Positions 1-8,084 of a stretch of DNA of 32,888 nt are shown here, piece by piece. The stretch covers positions 1 to 32,888 of the forward strand of contig RECM01000147.1 in assembly GCA_007694035.1 (NCBI GenBank). The letters run 5' to 3'. How positions within the stretch are numbered: position 1 is the stretch's first letter; every line of letters begins with the position of its first letter. The position numbers and the translations under genes were made by a program. The notes under the pieces were generated by a model. The model was not told the DNA's origin. It was given only the letters and a program-made list of their open reading frames with translations, and made no database searches. Origin of the DNA: Balneolaceae bacterium. Lineage in GTDB: Bacteria; Bacteroidota; Rhodothermia; Balneolales; Cyclonatronaceae.

Positions 1-1252
1 AGTTTTGGCGTCCCGAAAATGTGCCCGATCCGGTTATGTTAACATCGCTGATGCGAACAAGCTGACCCTCAAAGTCGCCCGTTGAGAGCTGCGATACCGT
101 AATGTTCCGCGGATCAATATCCCTGTTCGATTCCGGGAAAACGGTATAGGTGATGTCGTCAACAATCTGGATGAGGTTGTTGAATTGGCCAATGGACCCG
201 GTTACCACGAGGGAATCGCCTATGCGCGCATCAATGTTCCACTCAATGCGCATATCGGCATTATTGAACCATCCTATGCCGGCCGTTTCATCCTGGAAAT
301 AGACCGGGCCCCGGAACTGGTCGGTTACGGTTATCCATCCGGCTACGGTTACAATGGTACCCAATGGAAGGGTTCTTGCCTCAGCTATGGTAATCGGGTC
401 GGCAAGGGCAGGGGTGATGCCCGACAACTCAATAACGTATGTTGGATTTTCAGGGTCATTGGATGCAATGGTAAGACTGCCTTCATAGCTGTTTTCTTCA
501 ACAGGGCTGTAGGTGACCTGGAAATCAAAACTTTCAAACAGCTCAAGTTCCAGGCCGGTAAAGTCGGCATCGGTACTAAACCCGGTTCCTTCGAGCGTGG
601 CATTGGTTATTTGCAGCAGTTCCTGCCCTGTATTTCTGATGCGGAAAGATGCTGACTTGCTTCCATCCACCGGTACGATTCCAAAGTCGAACAGTTCACC
701 GTTGGCAAGCGGATTGCCCTCGACAGTTAATGTAAGTGCAGGGTCTTCAGATGCTTCAACGTAGTCGGTAATGCGCACATCGTCTACACTGATCCGGTTA
801 CCGCTCACTCTTTCGATCCTGACCCTGATATTACCCGGTATGTTGGCCAGAATGGAAGCCTGTTGCAGTGAAGCCGTAGTTGTAAGGTCCTCGCCGATCT
901 GTTCCCATGTAGTGCCACCGTTGTCGGAAACGGACACCCTGACAACTCCTGCAATATCATTTCCAAAACTGGCATAGTAGAACGATACATCGCCTGCGCC
1001 ACCGCTTTTATCGAATTGCATCTTGATATAACCATTTTGGATACGAGCGCTTCGGGTGCCGTTCTTTTTGTCGCCATCAAGTGTCCCGATTAGTGCTTCA
1101 TTGAATAGCCAGGAGCCAGATGCAAGTGCAACAGAATCTATGGCATATGATCTTTTCACGCCCGTTTCGAAATTTTCGAAAAGCTGGGCATTTGCAGTGG
1201 TGAAAAGCGATGTGGAAACGATTAAGCCGAGAGTAAGTAGTAAACGTGTCAT
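1..1252 (-). CDS. Secreted multidomain protein, 3' part beyond window (ASH-like + OB-fold-like domains)
   Basis: Translating the minus strand from the ATG at 1252 gives 417 codons with no stop up to the left edge, so the gene is cut by the window. Residues 1-20 are a signal peptide (charged start, LLLTLGLIVSTSLF core, ANAQ cleavage site). Residues about 20-155 look like a secreted beta-sandwich (FENFETG start, VSDNGGTTW, RISVDDVRI). Residues about 160-260 resemble an ASPM-SPD-2-Hydin / 'choice-of-anchor D' domain (FDFGIVPVDGSKSASFRIRNTG, FQVTYSPVEE, SNDPENPTYVIELSG). From about 265 there is an OB-fold-like module (VTVAGWITVTDQ, VYFQDETAGIGWF, GDSLVVTGSIGQFNNLIQI). Such modules precede nucleases or type IX sorting tails in Bacteroidota secreted proteins; the catalytic part, if any, lies outside the window. 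Reading frame is well supported, overall function unknown. Confidence 0.85.
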   Translation of the reverse strand, partial: MTRLLLTLGLIVSTSLFTTANAQLFENFETGVKRSYAIDSVALASGSWLFNEALIGTLDGDKKNGTRSARIQNGYIKMQFDKSGGAGDVSFYYASFGNDIAGVVRVSVSDNGGTTWEQIGEDLTTTASLQQASILANIPGNIRVRIERVSGNRISVDDVRITDYVEASEDPALTLTVEGNPLANGELFDFGIVPVDGSKSASFRIRNTGQELLQITNATLEGTGFSTDADFTGLELELFESFDFQVTYSPVEENSYEGSLTIASNDPENPTYVIELSGITPALADPITIAEARTLPLGTIVTVAGWITVTDQFRGPVYFQDETAGIGWFNNADMRIEWNIDARIGDSLVVTGSIGQFNNLIQIVDDITYTVFPESNRDIDPRNITVSQLSTGDFEGQLVRISDVNITGSGTFSGRQN

Positions 1253-1511
1253 AAAATTGAGTGGGTGATGAATATTTCTACAGTTGCTCAAAGTACTCAT
1301 ATGTAAGCATAAATGCTGAAGCAAAAGCCTTGATAATACGACAGCGTATCTGTTGGCATCCGTATTGCACGATGACTGCCAATCATTTTATAAAACCAGC
1401 ATTACAGTAACGGAATCCTGTATTTTCATACATTCTACTGCGTATCATTGTTCAGTTAATATCGTACTACAGAAAATGAAATTATTCTGAAACCTTCTAA
1501 ATGACACGACC
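1253..1511. other. Divergent intergenic region
   Basis: These 259 bases separate the divergently transcribed secreted-protein gene (minus) and the SDR gene (plus), so they should hold both promoters. I see no clear TAnnTTTG box for the plus-strand gene. On the minus strand a TACTTTG sequence about 35-40 bases before the ATG is a weak candidate with one base missing in the spacer. No RNA gene or strong hairpin is visible. Confidence 0.4.
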
Positions 1512-2420
1512 ATGCAGGTTATTCTGGGAGCTGGCGGGGTAATAGGAAACGGACTCGCCTCTGAGCTAAAAAATTATACCGCTAATGTGCGGCTTGCAGC
1601 ACGAAATCCGAAACCGGTGAATCCGGATGATGAGATTGTGAAAACCGACCTTACCAATGCTTCTGATGTTGACCGGGCCGTAAAAGGATCGGATGCAGCA
1701 TACCTTGTGGCAGGCCTGCAATACAAAACATCTGTCTGGCAGGAGCAATGGCCGCTCATTATGAGAAACACCATCGGCGCCTGCAAAAAGCACGGCACGA
1801 AACTGGTTTTTTTCGACAATGTGTATCTGTACGGACTGGCAGACGGGCCCATGACCGAAACCACGCCCGTTAATCCCGTCAGCAAAAAAGGGGAGGTACG
1901 TGCAATGATCAGCCGGATGTTAACAGATGAAATTCAATCCGGTGGCCTGACGGCACTCATCGCCAGGGCCGCCGACTTTTACGGGCCCGGCGCCACGAAT
2001 ACGTTTGTACATCCCATGATTTTTGAAAAACTGCGGGAAGGGAAGAAAGCTTCCTGGCTCTGCAACGATTCCGTGCCCCATTCCATGATCTATACCCCTG
2101 ATGCCGTGCGGGCAACCGCGCTGCTTGGCAATACCGATAACGCTTACGGCCGCACCTGGCACCTTCCAACCCGCGATAATCCGCCCACAGGGCGGGAATT
2201 TATCGAAATAGTCGCGAACTTTTACCGGACCAAACCATCGTATCAGGTACTTAAACCATGGATGCTCAAAATGGTGGGGGTGTTCAATTCGTTGGTTCGT
2301 GAATCTGTTGAACTGCTCTATCAGAATGAGTACCCCTATATCGTCGACAGTTCCGATTTCGAATCCCGTTTTTTCAGGGCAACCTCCTATGAGGAGGGGA
2401 TACGGGCTACTGCATTATGA
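1512..2420 (+). CDS. Atypical NAD(P)-binding SDR / epimerase-like protein with replaced catalytic residues
   Basis: 302 aa extended short-chain dehydrogenase/epimerase fold. The N-terminal Rossmann motif is GAGGVIGNG (residues 6-14), followed by the expected NxxP/D-type strand (VKTDLTNASDV). The sugar-epimerase landmark region is recognisable (VYLYG, then ETTPVNPVS), but where epimerases have YxxxK this protein reads KGEVR, and the usual Ser-Ser before VYG is FDN. The classical Ser-Tyr-Lys triad therefore appears replaced. The family occurs widely as 'NAD-dependent epimerase/dehydratase'; substrate unknown. It stands alone between a divergent gene and a minus-strand tRNA. The ATG at 1512 is chosen because the Rossmann motif starts at residue 4 to 6; an out-of-frame ATG lies at 1501. 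Confidence 0.85.
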   Translation: MQVILGAGGVIGNGLASELKNYTANVRLAARNPKPVNPDDEIVKTDLTNASDVDRAVKGSDAAYLVAGLQYKTSVWQEQWPLIMRNTIGACKKHGTKLVFFDNVYLYGLADGPMTETTPVNPVSKKGEVRAMISRMLTDEIQSGGLTALIARAADFYGPGATNTFVHPMIFEKLREGKKASWLCNDSVPHSMIYTPDAVRATALLGNTDNAYGRTWHLPTRDNPPTGREFIEIVANFYRTKPSYQVLKPWMLKMVGVFNSLVRESVELLYQNEYPYIVDSSDFESRFFRATSYEEGIRATAL

Positions 2421-2492
2421 ACTGAATGGGTCAGCATGCCCGGAAGTAACATGGATCATTTGGCGATTGCTGAGCAGGCAAGTTATTAATTA

Positions 2493-2531
2493 AAACAAAA
2501 GCCCCAGAAAATCAATGATTTAAAGGGGCTA
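2493..2531 (-). terminator. Rho-independent terminator of tRNA-Val
   Basis: On the minus strand, directly after the tRNA, AGCCCC (2530-2525) pairs with GGGGCT (2505-2500). Inside the loop a second palindrome AAATCA/TGATTT extends the structure, and a TTTTGTTTTAATT tract follows. The T-rich side is on the minus strand only, so this terminates the tRNA transcript; it may also stop read-through from the SDR gene less efficiently. Confidence 0.8.
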
Positions 2532-2535
2532 AATG

Positions 2536-2609
2536 TGGGTGGTAATGGATTCGAACCATCGACCTCCACGATGTCAACGTGGCGCTCTAACCAACTGAGC
2601 TAACCACCC
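2536..2609 (-). tRNA. tRNA-Val (anticodon GAC)
   Basis: Reading the minus strand, a 7-bp acceptor (GGGTGGT/ACCACCC), a D-arm GCTC...GAGC, an anticodon stem CCACG/CGTGG with loop TTGACAT, and a T-arm GATGG-TTCGAAT-CCATT fold into a full cloverleaf. The loop gives anticodon GAC, which reads GTC/GTT valine codons. The discriminator is A and the next bases are CAT, so the 3' CCA is not encoded and must be added after transcription. It is a single tRNA gene with its own terminator. Confidence 0.95.
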
Positions 2610-2660
2610 GCTGTACCGGTCACATTCTGTACGGTGCAACCTGCTTCAGAACGCGGGGCA

Positions 2661-2701
2661 GGCCGTAATCATATCATATATAAGACATTTTAATTACGGC
2701 C
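2661..2701. repeat. 9-bp inverted repeat upstream of tRNA-Val and nusB
   Basis: GGCCGTAAT at 2661-2669 is repeated as the exact inverse ATTACGGCC at 2693-2701, around an AT-rich 23-base centre. It lies about 50 bases upstream of the minus-strand tRNA and about 100 bases upstream of nusB. No T-run follows on either strand, so it is not a standard terminator; an operator or a processing hairpin is possible. Confidence 0.5.
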
Positions 2702-2768
2702 GGACTCAAATATATGAACATGGCCTGCTGAATACAATTTCATCCTCATTATTCGGCATTCTTTTTTG

Positions 2769-2776
2769 TATCTTTA
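2769..2776 (+). promoter_or_regulatory. Candidate -7 box for nusB (TATCTTTA)
   Basis: TATCTTTA matches seven of the eight positions of the Bacteroidota -7 element TAnnTTTG and ends 28 bases before the nusB ATG, giving a leader of about 20 bases. I see no convincing -33 TTG. It would drive the nusB-phosphatase-ychF group. Confidence 0.4.
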
Positions 2777-2804
2777 CCGGCTGAACAAATAACTAATTAG
2801 CGAG

Positions 2805-3275
2805 ATGGCCAACAGACGCGTAGCGCGTGAACATGTTCTCAAAGCTCTTTATGCCATGGAATTAAGTGGCGACAGTGCTGAACATATCATTAATTCGGTA
2901 CTGAACCCGGGCATTGAAAATGATGTGCAGACCAGGGAGTTTGCCAACAAACTGTTTCTGAGAACACTGAATCATGTTCATGACCTGGATACGGAGATTC
3001 AGAAGCTCACTGCCAACTGGGACCTGAACCGAATGGCCGTAATCGACCGGATGGTACTCCGGATTGCCGTCTGCGAGTTTCTCTACTTTGAGGATATTCC
3101 CGCCAAGGTAACCATCAACGAAGCTATTGAAATTGTAAAGAAGTATTCGACAGAAAAATCGGGGCGATTCGTCAACGGCATACTTGATGCCATTCTTGAT
3201 AATTTCAAAACTGATGACCGTTTCAAAAAAACAGGACGCGGTCTGCTTGACAGCACTACAGGCAATAAAAAGTAA
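2805..3275 (+). CDS. nusB: Transcription antitermination factor NusB
   Basis: 156 aa, the usual NusB length, all-helical. The N-terminus RRVAREHVLKALYAMELSG is the typical NusB arginine-rich first helix that contacts boxA RNA and NusE. The C-terminal half shows the family signature: NWDLNRMAVIDRMVLRIAV, DIPAKVTINEAIEIVKKYS and GRFVNGILDAIL. NusB with NusE/S10 is part of the antitermination complex on rRNA operons. First gene of a plus-strand group with a phosphatase (4 bases downstream) and ychF. Confidence 0.96.
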   Translation: MANRRVAREHVLKALYAMELSGDSAEHIINSVLNPGIENDVQTREFANKLFLRTLNHVHDLDTEIQKLTANWDLNRMAVIDRMVLRIAVCEFLYFEDIPAKVTINEAIEIVKKYSTEKSGRFVNGILDAILDNFKTDDRFKKTGRGLLDSTTGNKK

Positions 3276-3279
3276 TAAC

Positions 3280-3963
3280 TTGTCGACTAACAACTATATA
3301 GCAATTGGCGACATCCATGGTTGCCCCTATTCAATGATTGCTCTGCTGGAACAGCTCGAGGAATACAACGACAGAACCTACATTTTTATCGGCGACTATA
3401 TCGACCGCGGTCCGGATTCACGCGGCGTGGTCGACTACCTGCTGCAGTTCAGAAAAACCCACGACTGCATTTTCATCCGGGGCAATCATGAGCATATGAT
3501 GCTCGAGGCCCTTGAATCCGGACATACGACGCTCTGGATGCAGAATGGCGGCAACGTAACCGTGCAGTCGTATAACGGGAAACTTGGCAAGGAAGAGTAC
3601 TTTGATGACCACCTGGAATTCTACAATGCCACGCGGCTGTACCATGAAACCGATGATTACTTTTTCGTTCATGCCGGCCTTGACCCGAATATTTCCATAA
3701 AAGACGCACTGGCTGATCCATCGAATTTTGATGATTTTCTGTGGAGCAGGGATCACTTACAGAGCAATTATCCGGTTTGGGAAAAAACCGTTGTATTTGG
3801 TCATACACCCAGGCCGGAACCGATTCTCAGGCACCGGATGATCGGTATCGATACCGGATGCGTATTCAAAAATCTGCCGGGTTACGGTATACTTACTGCC
3901 GTACTTCTGCCTGAAAAAAAATTCATCAGCCAGGCCTGCCTGGACAACCCCGAATTCTATTAG
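3280..3963 (+). CDS. PPP-family serine/threonine protein phosphatase (metallophosphoesterase)
   Basis: 227 aa calcineurin-like enzyme with all PPP metal-site motifs in order: GDIHGC near residue 10, GDYIDRGPDSRG near 40, GNHEHM near 70, then FVHAGLDP and VFGHTPRPEP, ending with GIDTGC. These bind two metal ions and hydrolyse phosphoester; in bacterial PPP enzymes the substrate is usually phosphoprotein or a dinucleotide. I chose the TTG at 3280 because it lies 4 bases after the nusB stop and gives a start STNNYIAIGDIHG. An ATG at 3184 would make an unlikely 92-base overlap inside nusB. Probably co-transcribed with nusB and ychF. Confidence 0.9.
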   Translation: MSTNNYIAIGDIHGCPYSMIALLEQLEEYNDRTYIFIGDYIDRGPDSRGVVDYLLQFRKTHDCIFIRGNHEHMMLEALESGHTTLWMQNGGNVTVQSYNGKLGKEEYFDDHLEFYNATRLYHETDDYFFVHAGLDPNISIKDALADPSNFDDFLWSRDHLQSNYPVWEKTVVFGHTPRPEPILRHRMIGIDTGCVFKNLPGYGILTAVLLPEKKFISQACLDNPEFY

Positions 3964-3974
3964 CCTGTAACTGA

Positions 3975-5075
3975 ATGAGCCTGAGATGTGGAATTGTAGG
4001 CCTGCCCAACGTCGGCAAGTCGAGCCTTTTTAATGCCCTTAGCAATGCCGGAGCCGAAGCTGCAAATTTCCCTTTTTGTACCATTGACCCGAATATCGGC
4101 ATTGTTCCGGTACCGGATGAACGGCTCGATATTCTTGCAACAATAAATAAGCCCCAAAAGGTTACACCTGCAACCATAGAATTTGTCGATATAGCCGGAC
4201 TTGTTAAAGGTGCATCGGAAGGGAAGGGCAAAGGCAATGCCTTCCTGTCGCACATCCGCGAAGTGGATATCATCATTCACGTTGTGAGATGTTTTCAGAA
4301 CAATGATGTTGTTCACGTAGAGGGCAATGTGGATCCCATTCGCGACATCCAGATCATCGATGCCGAGCTGCTGTTTAAAGACCTGGAAAGCGTCGAGAAA
4401 AAAATCGACCGCCTCGAAAAACAGGCCAAGGGCGACAAAACAGTTAAAGGTCAGGTCGATATCGTAAAACGCCTGAAAGATCATATTGAGAAAGGTCTTC
4501 CCGTTCGCTCCTTTGAAATAACAGCTGCCGACAGGGAAACATACGGTGACCTGTTCCTGCTTACTGAAAAACCGGTGCTCTATGTTTGCAATGTGGACGA
4601 AACCGACCTTGCAAGCGACGGCAGGCAAAATCCCCTTGTAGAAAAAGTGCGTGAACTAGCCGCAGGTCAGAATTCGGAAGTTGTTGTGGTATGTGCCAAA
4701 ATCGAAGCTGAAATAGCCGAACTTGACAGCGGGGAAAAGAAGGCCTTTCTTGATGAACTCGGCCTTACCAGTGCCGGGCTCGACCGGCTTATCCGGGCGG
4801 CCAACAGGGAACTCGGCCTGATCAATTATTTTACGGCAGGTGAGAAAGAGGTGAGGGCCTGGACGATTAAAAAAGGTACCAAAGCCCCGCAGGCTGCCGG
4901 GGTAATTCACTCCGATTTCGAAAAGGGGTTCATCCGGGCCGAAACCATTAAATACGCCGATTATATTACCTATGGCTCGGAGCATGCAGCCAAAGAAGCC
5001 GGCAAGATGAAATCAGAAGGACGCGATTATGTGGTTGCCGATGGTGATGTGATGCTCTTCAGGTTCAACGTATAG
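3975..5075 (+). CDS. ychF: Redox-regulated ribosome-associated ATPase YchF (EngD/OLA1 family)
   Basis: 366 aa, standard length for YchF. P-loop GLPNVGKS at residues 9-16, switch region with TIDPNIGIVPVPDERL, Walker B/G3 VDIAGLVKGAS. The G4 motif is non-canonical (CNVDE in place of NKxD), as known for this family and the reason it prefers ATP. A coiled-coil insert lies around residues 120-200 and a C-terminal TGS domain (FTAGEKEVRAWTIKKG, FEKGFIRAETIKYADYI) at about 280-360. It acts on the ribosome in translation and stress responses. It starts 11 bases after the phosphatase gene. Confidence 0.97.
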   Translation: MSLRCGIVGLPNVGKSSLFNALSNAGAEAANFPFCTIDPNIGIVPVPDERLDILATINKPQKVTPATIEFVDIAGLVKGASEGKGKGNAFLSHIREVDIIIHVVRCFQNNDVVHVEGNVDPIRDIQIIDAELLFKDLESVEKKIDRLEKQAKGDKTVKGQVDIVKRLKDHIEKGLPVRSFEITAADRETYGDLFLLTEKPVLYVCNVDETDLASDGRQNPLVEKVRELAAGQNSEVVVVCAKIEAEIAELDSGEKKAFLDELGLTSAGLDRLIRAANRELGLINYFTAGEKEVRAWTIKKGTKAPQAAGVIHSDFEKGFIRAETIKYADYITYGSEHAAKEAGKMKSEGRDYVVADGDVMLFRFNV

Positions 5076-5097
5076 GTAACTGAAACGTCCGGTACAG

Positions 5098-5160
5098 AGT
5101 GCAGATTGTCACTCAACGGGTGCAGAGAATCGTTCAACGGCTGCTGATTACCATTCAACG
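5098..5160. repeat. Three tandem copies of a 21-bp repeat
   Basis: Three 21-base units lie head to tail at 5098-5118, 5119-5139 and 5140-5160. Each ends in the same core (T/C)TCAACG, with preceding GTGCAGA or CTGCTGA segments. They sit in the 111-base gap between the convergent ychF and SPOR-lipoprotein genes. The 3' end of ychF also carries TTCAACG (5064-5070), suggesting an older, decayed unit. Confidence 0.7.
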
Positions 5161-5186
5161 GTTCATTAACCCTTTCCGCACCCAGT

Positions 5187-5711
5187 CTACTGAATTACGC
5201 TTTCGGTATTGATCGTATCGTGAACAATCCACGAACCCGGGAAAAAGCGGCGGATTACACCCAGGTACTCAATGGCAACCCTTCGGCTCATAAAGTCGCC
5301 GACGTGGACCCGGTAAGCGGGCTGCCGGAACTGAATATAGCTGACCGGCCGCTGGGCCACATCAGCCGTATCGGCCCACATATCGAAGGACAGTGCAAGG
5401 GAATCGGCAAGCTGTTTGTCGTTTGTAGAAACAAGCTGGATACGGAATCCATGGTTACCTTTTATCCGGTCCAGGTCATTTTCGCTGGTCCTGAACACAT
5501 CCGGTATCTCATTCTCTATATAACTGAACTGATCGTCGAGCCTCGACCTGTAGCTGTCCAGATCGAGTGCGTCGGTGGTGGAGAGGTCAAGTACGGTTTC
5601 GACTTCGGCCTCGGCCTCGGCAGGCTCTTCTCGTTCACGTACATCGGCCGTAGTGGCACACCCGGATACCAGTACGATAATTACGAAAATTGATGTGAGA
5701 AAATGGGTCAT
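5187..5711 (-). CDS. SPOR-domain lipoprotein
   Basis: 174 aa from the ATG at 5711, chosen because it begins a lipoprotein signal: MTHFLTSIFVIIVLVSGC with the lipidated Cys at residue 18. A longer open frame reaches back inside the upstream gene without a signal sequence. After an acidic linker (EEPAEAEAEVE) and a helical part, residues about 100-174 read as a SPOR fold (FRIQLVSTNDKQLADSLALSF, YRVHVGDFMSRRVAIEYLGVIRRFFPGSWIV). SPOR domains bind denuded peptidoglycan at division sites. It follows the short aldehyde dehydrogenase by 19 bases and is probably the last gene of that operon. Confidence 0.85.
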   Translation of the reverse strand: MTHFLTSIFVIIVLVSGCATTADVREREEPAEAEAEVETVLDLSTTDALDLDSYRSRLDDQFSYIENEIPDVFRTSENDLDRIKGNHGFRIQLVSTNDKQLADSLALSFDMWADTADVAQRPVSYIQFRQPAYRVHVGDFMSRRVAIEYLGVIRRFFPGSWIVHDTINTESVIQ

Positions 5712-5730
5712 TTTTTCAGGTCTATTCCTG

Positions 5731-6597
5731 TCAGACACCAATGGGGTGCCAGGTTGTTTTGATCTCAAGTGTGTCAAGAATGGTATATGGATTCTCATGT
5801 TTTGCATCGGTCCAGTCTTTTTCATTCCGGACAACAACCCGTTTAACGTTAAGCGACGCATTTTCCTGTATCCTTTTTAAATTATCTTTATGCGACCGGG
5901 CATAAATTACGGCATTCACATCCATGTGCGACGAAAAATGCTCAACAAGTTCCGTTTCCTGGCCAGTAAGCAGGTTGATTACCCCGCCAGGCACATCCGA
6001 TGAGTGAAGCACCTCAGAAAAGGTGACGGCCGTTAAGGGTGATTTTTCGGAGCAGAGCACAACACAGGTATTGCCACCGGCAATGACCGGGGCAACTACT
6101 GAAACTAGCCCTGCCAGGGGCTGATCCTCGGGGGCTACGACCGAAATTACGCCCGTCGGTTCAGGCACACTGAAATTGAAATAGGAGCCTGCCACCGGAT
6201 TTACTGTACTGTAAATCTGCTGGTATTTATCGCACCACCCCGCGAAATAGACCATACGGTCGATGGATGTGTCAATTTCTTTTGATGCTTTCGCCGCACT
6301 GTAGCCACTTCGTTTCAGTTCGGCTACAAACTGATCACGGCGTCCTTCCATCATCTCTGCAATCCGGTAGAGAATCTGACTGCGGTTATAGGCCGACCTG
6401 CCGGCCCAGCCCGGTTGAGCCTTACGGGCCGCAACTACCGCATTCCTGAAATCCTTGCGCGACGACAGGCACAGGTTGGCGATGAGTTTTCCGCTTTTCG
6501 GTTCCGTAACGGGGTAATAACGACCTGATTCGGTCCTGACGAATTCCCCGCCGATATAAATTTTGTACGTTTTCTGTACGTCTATTCTGTCTGCCAT
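5731..6597 (-). CDS. Half-length, catalytically dead aldehyde-dehydrogenase homologue (ALDH16 C-domain-like)
   Basis: 288 aa. Residues 10-270 follow the NAD-binding part of an aldehyde dehydrogenase (YKIYIGGEFVRTESGRYYPV, AVVAARKAQPGWAGRS, EPTGVISVVAPEDQPLAGLVSVVAPVIAGGNTCVV, DVPGGVINLLTG). The WNFP motif is replaced by APEDQP, and the sequence ends before any NxGQxC catalytic cysteine or ExGGK glutamate motif. It is not a decayed remnant: the frame is intact and starts on the stop codon of the full-length ALDH (TGATG, one base shared), so translation is coupled. This arrangement matches a split version of ALDH16, where a second, inactive ALDH domain is fused to the active one. Likely a structural partner of its neighbour. 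Confidence 0.88.
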   Translation of the reverse strand: MADRIDVQKTYKIYIGGEFVRTESGRYYPVTEPKSGKLIANLCLSSRKDFRNAVVAARKAQPGWAGRSAYNRSQILYRIAEMMEGRRDQFVAELKRSGYSAAKASKEIDTSIDRMVYFAGWCDKYQQIYSTVNPVAGSYFNFSVPEPTGVISVVAPEDQPLAGLVSVVAPVIAGGNTCVVLCSEKSPLTAVTFSEVLHSSDVPGGVINLLTGQETELVEHFSSHMDVNAVIYARSHKDNLKRIQENASLNVKRVVVRNEKDWTDAKHENPYTILDTLEIKTTWHPIGV

Positions 6598-8081
6598 CAG
6601 ATTAACTCCACATAAGGTAAAAGTCCATGCAGCCCGCCTTCACGGCCCATGCCGCTCTCTTTGTAGCCACCGAACGGGGATGTCGGATCAAATTTGTTGA
6701 AGGTATTGGCCCAGACCACTCCGGAACGGATTTTGGTACTGATTTTGAAAATCTTGGCGCCTTTATCCGTCCATATACCACCTGAAAGTCCGTACGGGGT
6801 GTTGTTTGCCTTTTCAATCACCTCGGCCGGGGTCCTGAACGTCTGTATGGTTAGAACCGGGCCGAAAATCTCTTCCTGAACCACCCGGTGCGACTGGGAT
6901 ACACCGGTGAGCAGCGTGGGTTTAACCCAGTAGCCCGACGATGGCAGATCACATTTGCACTGGTAGATATCGGCACCTTCGTTGAGGCCGGTTTCGATAT
7001 ATCCATTTATGGTATCGAGCTGCGCCCTGGAGTTGATGGCACCGATGTCGGTGTTTTTATCCAGCGGATCGCCGACGATGAGGGTTTCCATGCGGTCTTT
7101 CAACTTGCCGATGAGCGCGTCGGCAATGCCTTCCTGTACGAATAACCTCGATCCGGCACAGCACACATGGCCCTGGTTGAAGAAAATACCGTTTACAATG
7201 CCTTCCACAGCCTGATCGAGGGCTGCATCTTCAAATACGATATTGGCGGCTTTACCGCCAAGCTCGAGGGTATACGGTTTTCCGGTACCTGCCAGCGATT
7301 TCTGGATGAGCTTGCCCACCTGGGTGGATCCGGTAAAGGCGATCTTGTCCACACCGGGGTGATTCACAATAGCAGAGCCGGTCTGGCCTGCTCCGGTGAT
7401 GATATTGACGACTCCCGGGGGCAGGTCGGCATCGCGGATGAGCTCGGCAAGTTTGAGGGATGTAAGCGGGGTGGTTTCTGCGGGTTTAAGCACCACGGTA
7501 TTGCCGGTAGCCAGCGCCGGGGCAATTTTCCAGGCTGCCATCAGCAGCGGGAAGTTCCACGGTATGATCTGACCCGCTACGCCCCTGGGCTGTGTTTTGC
7601 GGCCCGGGAACGCATAGTCGAGTTTATCGGCCCAGCCGGCGTAATAGAAGTAATGAGCGGCCGCCAGGGGTACATCCACATCACGCGATTCACGGATTGG
7701 TTTGCCGCCGTCCATCGACTCGATTACCGCGAACTCACGGGCCCGCTCCTGAATCATCCGGGCGATCCGGTAGATGTATTTGCCGCGGTCGCGACCCGAC
7801 ATTTTCTTCCAGTATGTATCGTATGCGGTCCTGGCGGCTTTAACCGCATTGTCTACATCTTTTTCTCCGGCCTCGGCAACATCAGCAAGTTTCTTTTCGG
7901 TCGACGGGCTCACCGTTGCAAAATAGGTACCCGAAACTGGTTCAACGAATTTTCCACCGATGAACAGGTCGTATTTATCGCTGATCGTTACATGGTCGCT
8001 GCTTTCGGGTGCAGGGTCATACGTCCAGGCCGAAGTAAAATCGAGGCGCTGTTTTTTTTGAATATCCTTGTCTGTAATCAT
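6597..8081 (-). CDS. NAD(P)+-dependent aldehyde dehydrogenase (active, ALDH16-like partner)
   Basis: 494 aa, full ALDH. Oxyanion-hole motif IIPWNFP (Asn176), coenzyme motif GFTGS-like FTGSTQVGK near 250, general base Glu273 in LELGGK, and catalytic Cys307 in FNQGHVCCAG. It oxidises an aldehyde to the acid; behind deoC the natural substrate would be acetaldehyde or a deoxyribose-derived aldehyde. It starts 3 bases after the deoC stop, and its stop overlaps the start of the half-length ALDH. Together the two proteins total 782 residues, close to what I remember for fused bacterial ALDH16. Confidence 0.95.
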   Translation of the reverse strand: MITDKDIQKKQRLDFTSAWTYDPAPESSDHVTISDKYDLFIGGKFVEPVSGTYFATVSPSTEKKLADVAEAGEKDVDNAVKAARTAYDTYWKKMSGRDRGKYIYRIARMIQERAREFAVIESMDGGKPIRESRDVDVPLAAAHYFYYAGWADKLDYAFPGRKTQPRGVAGQIIPWNFPLLMAAWKIAPALATGNTVVLKPAETTPLTSLKLAELIRDADLPPGVVNIITGAGQTGSAIVNHPGVDKIAFTGSTQVGKLIQKSLAGTGKPYTLELGGKAANIVFEDAALDQAVEGIVNGIFFNQGHVCCAGSRLFVQEGIADALIGKLKDRMETLIVGDPLDKNTDIGAINSRAQLDTINGYIETGLNEGADIYQCKCDLPSSGYWVKPTLLTGVSQSHRVVQEEIFGPVLTIQTFRTPAEVIEKANNTPYGLSGGIWTDKGAKIFKISTKIRSGVVWANTFNKFDPTSPFGGYKESGMGREGGLHGLLPYVELI

Positions 8082-8084
8082 AGG

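Noticed and set aside
3184-3279. ATG at 3184 as the phosphatase start
   Set aside because: Would overlap nusB by 92 bases and add 32 residues unlike any PPP family N-terminus.
3960-4628. 222-aa minus-strand open frame opposite ychF
   Set aside because: Antisense shadow of a well-conserved GTPase-fold gene.
5731-6597. Short ALDH as a frameshifted pseudogene
   Set aside because: The frame is intact, translationally coupled to its neighbour, and ends before a properly spaced lipoprotein gene; no ALDH C-terminal sequence follows.
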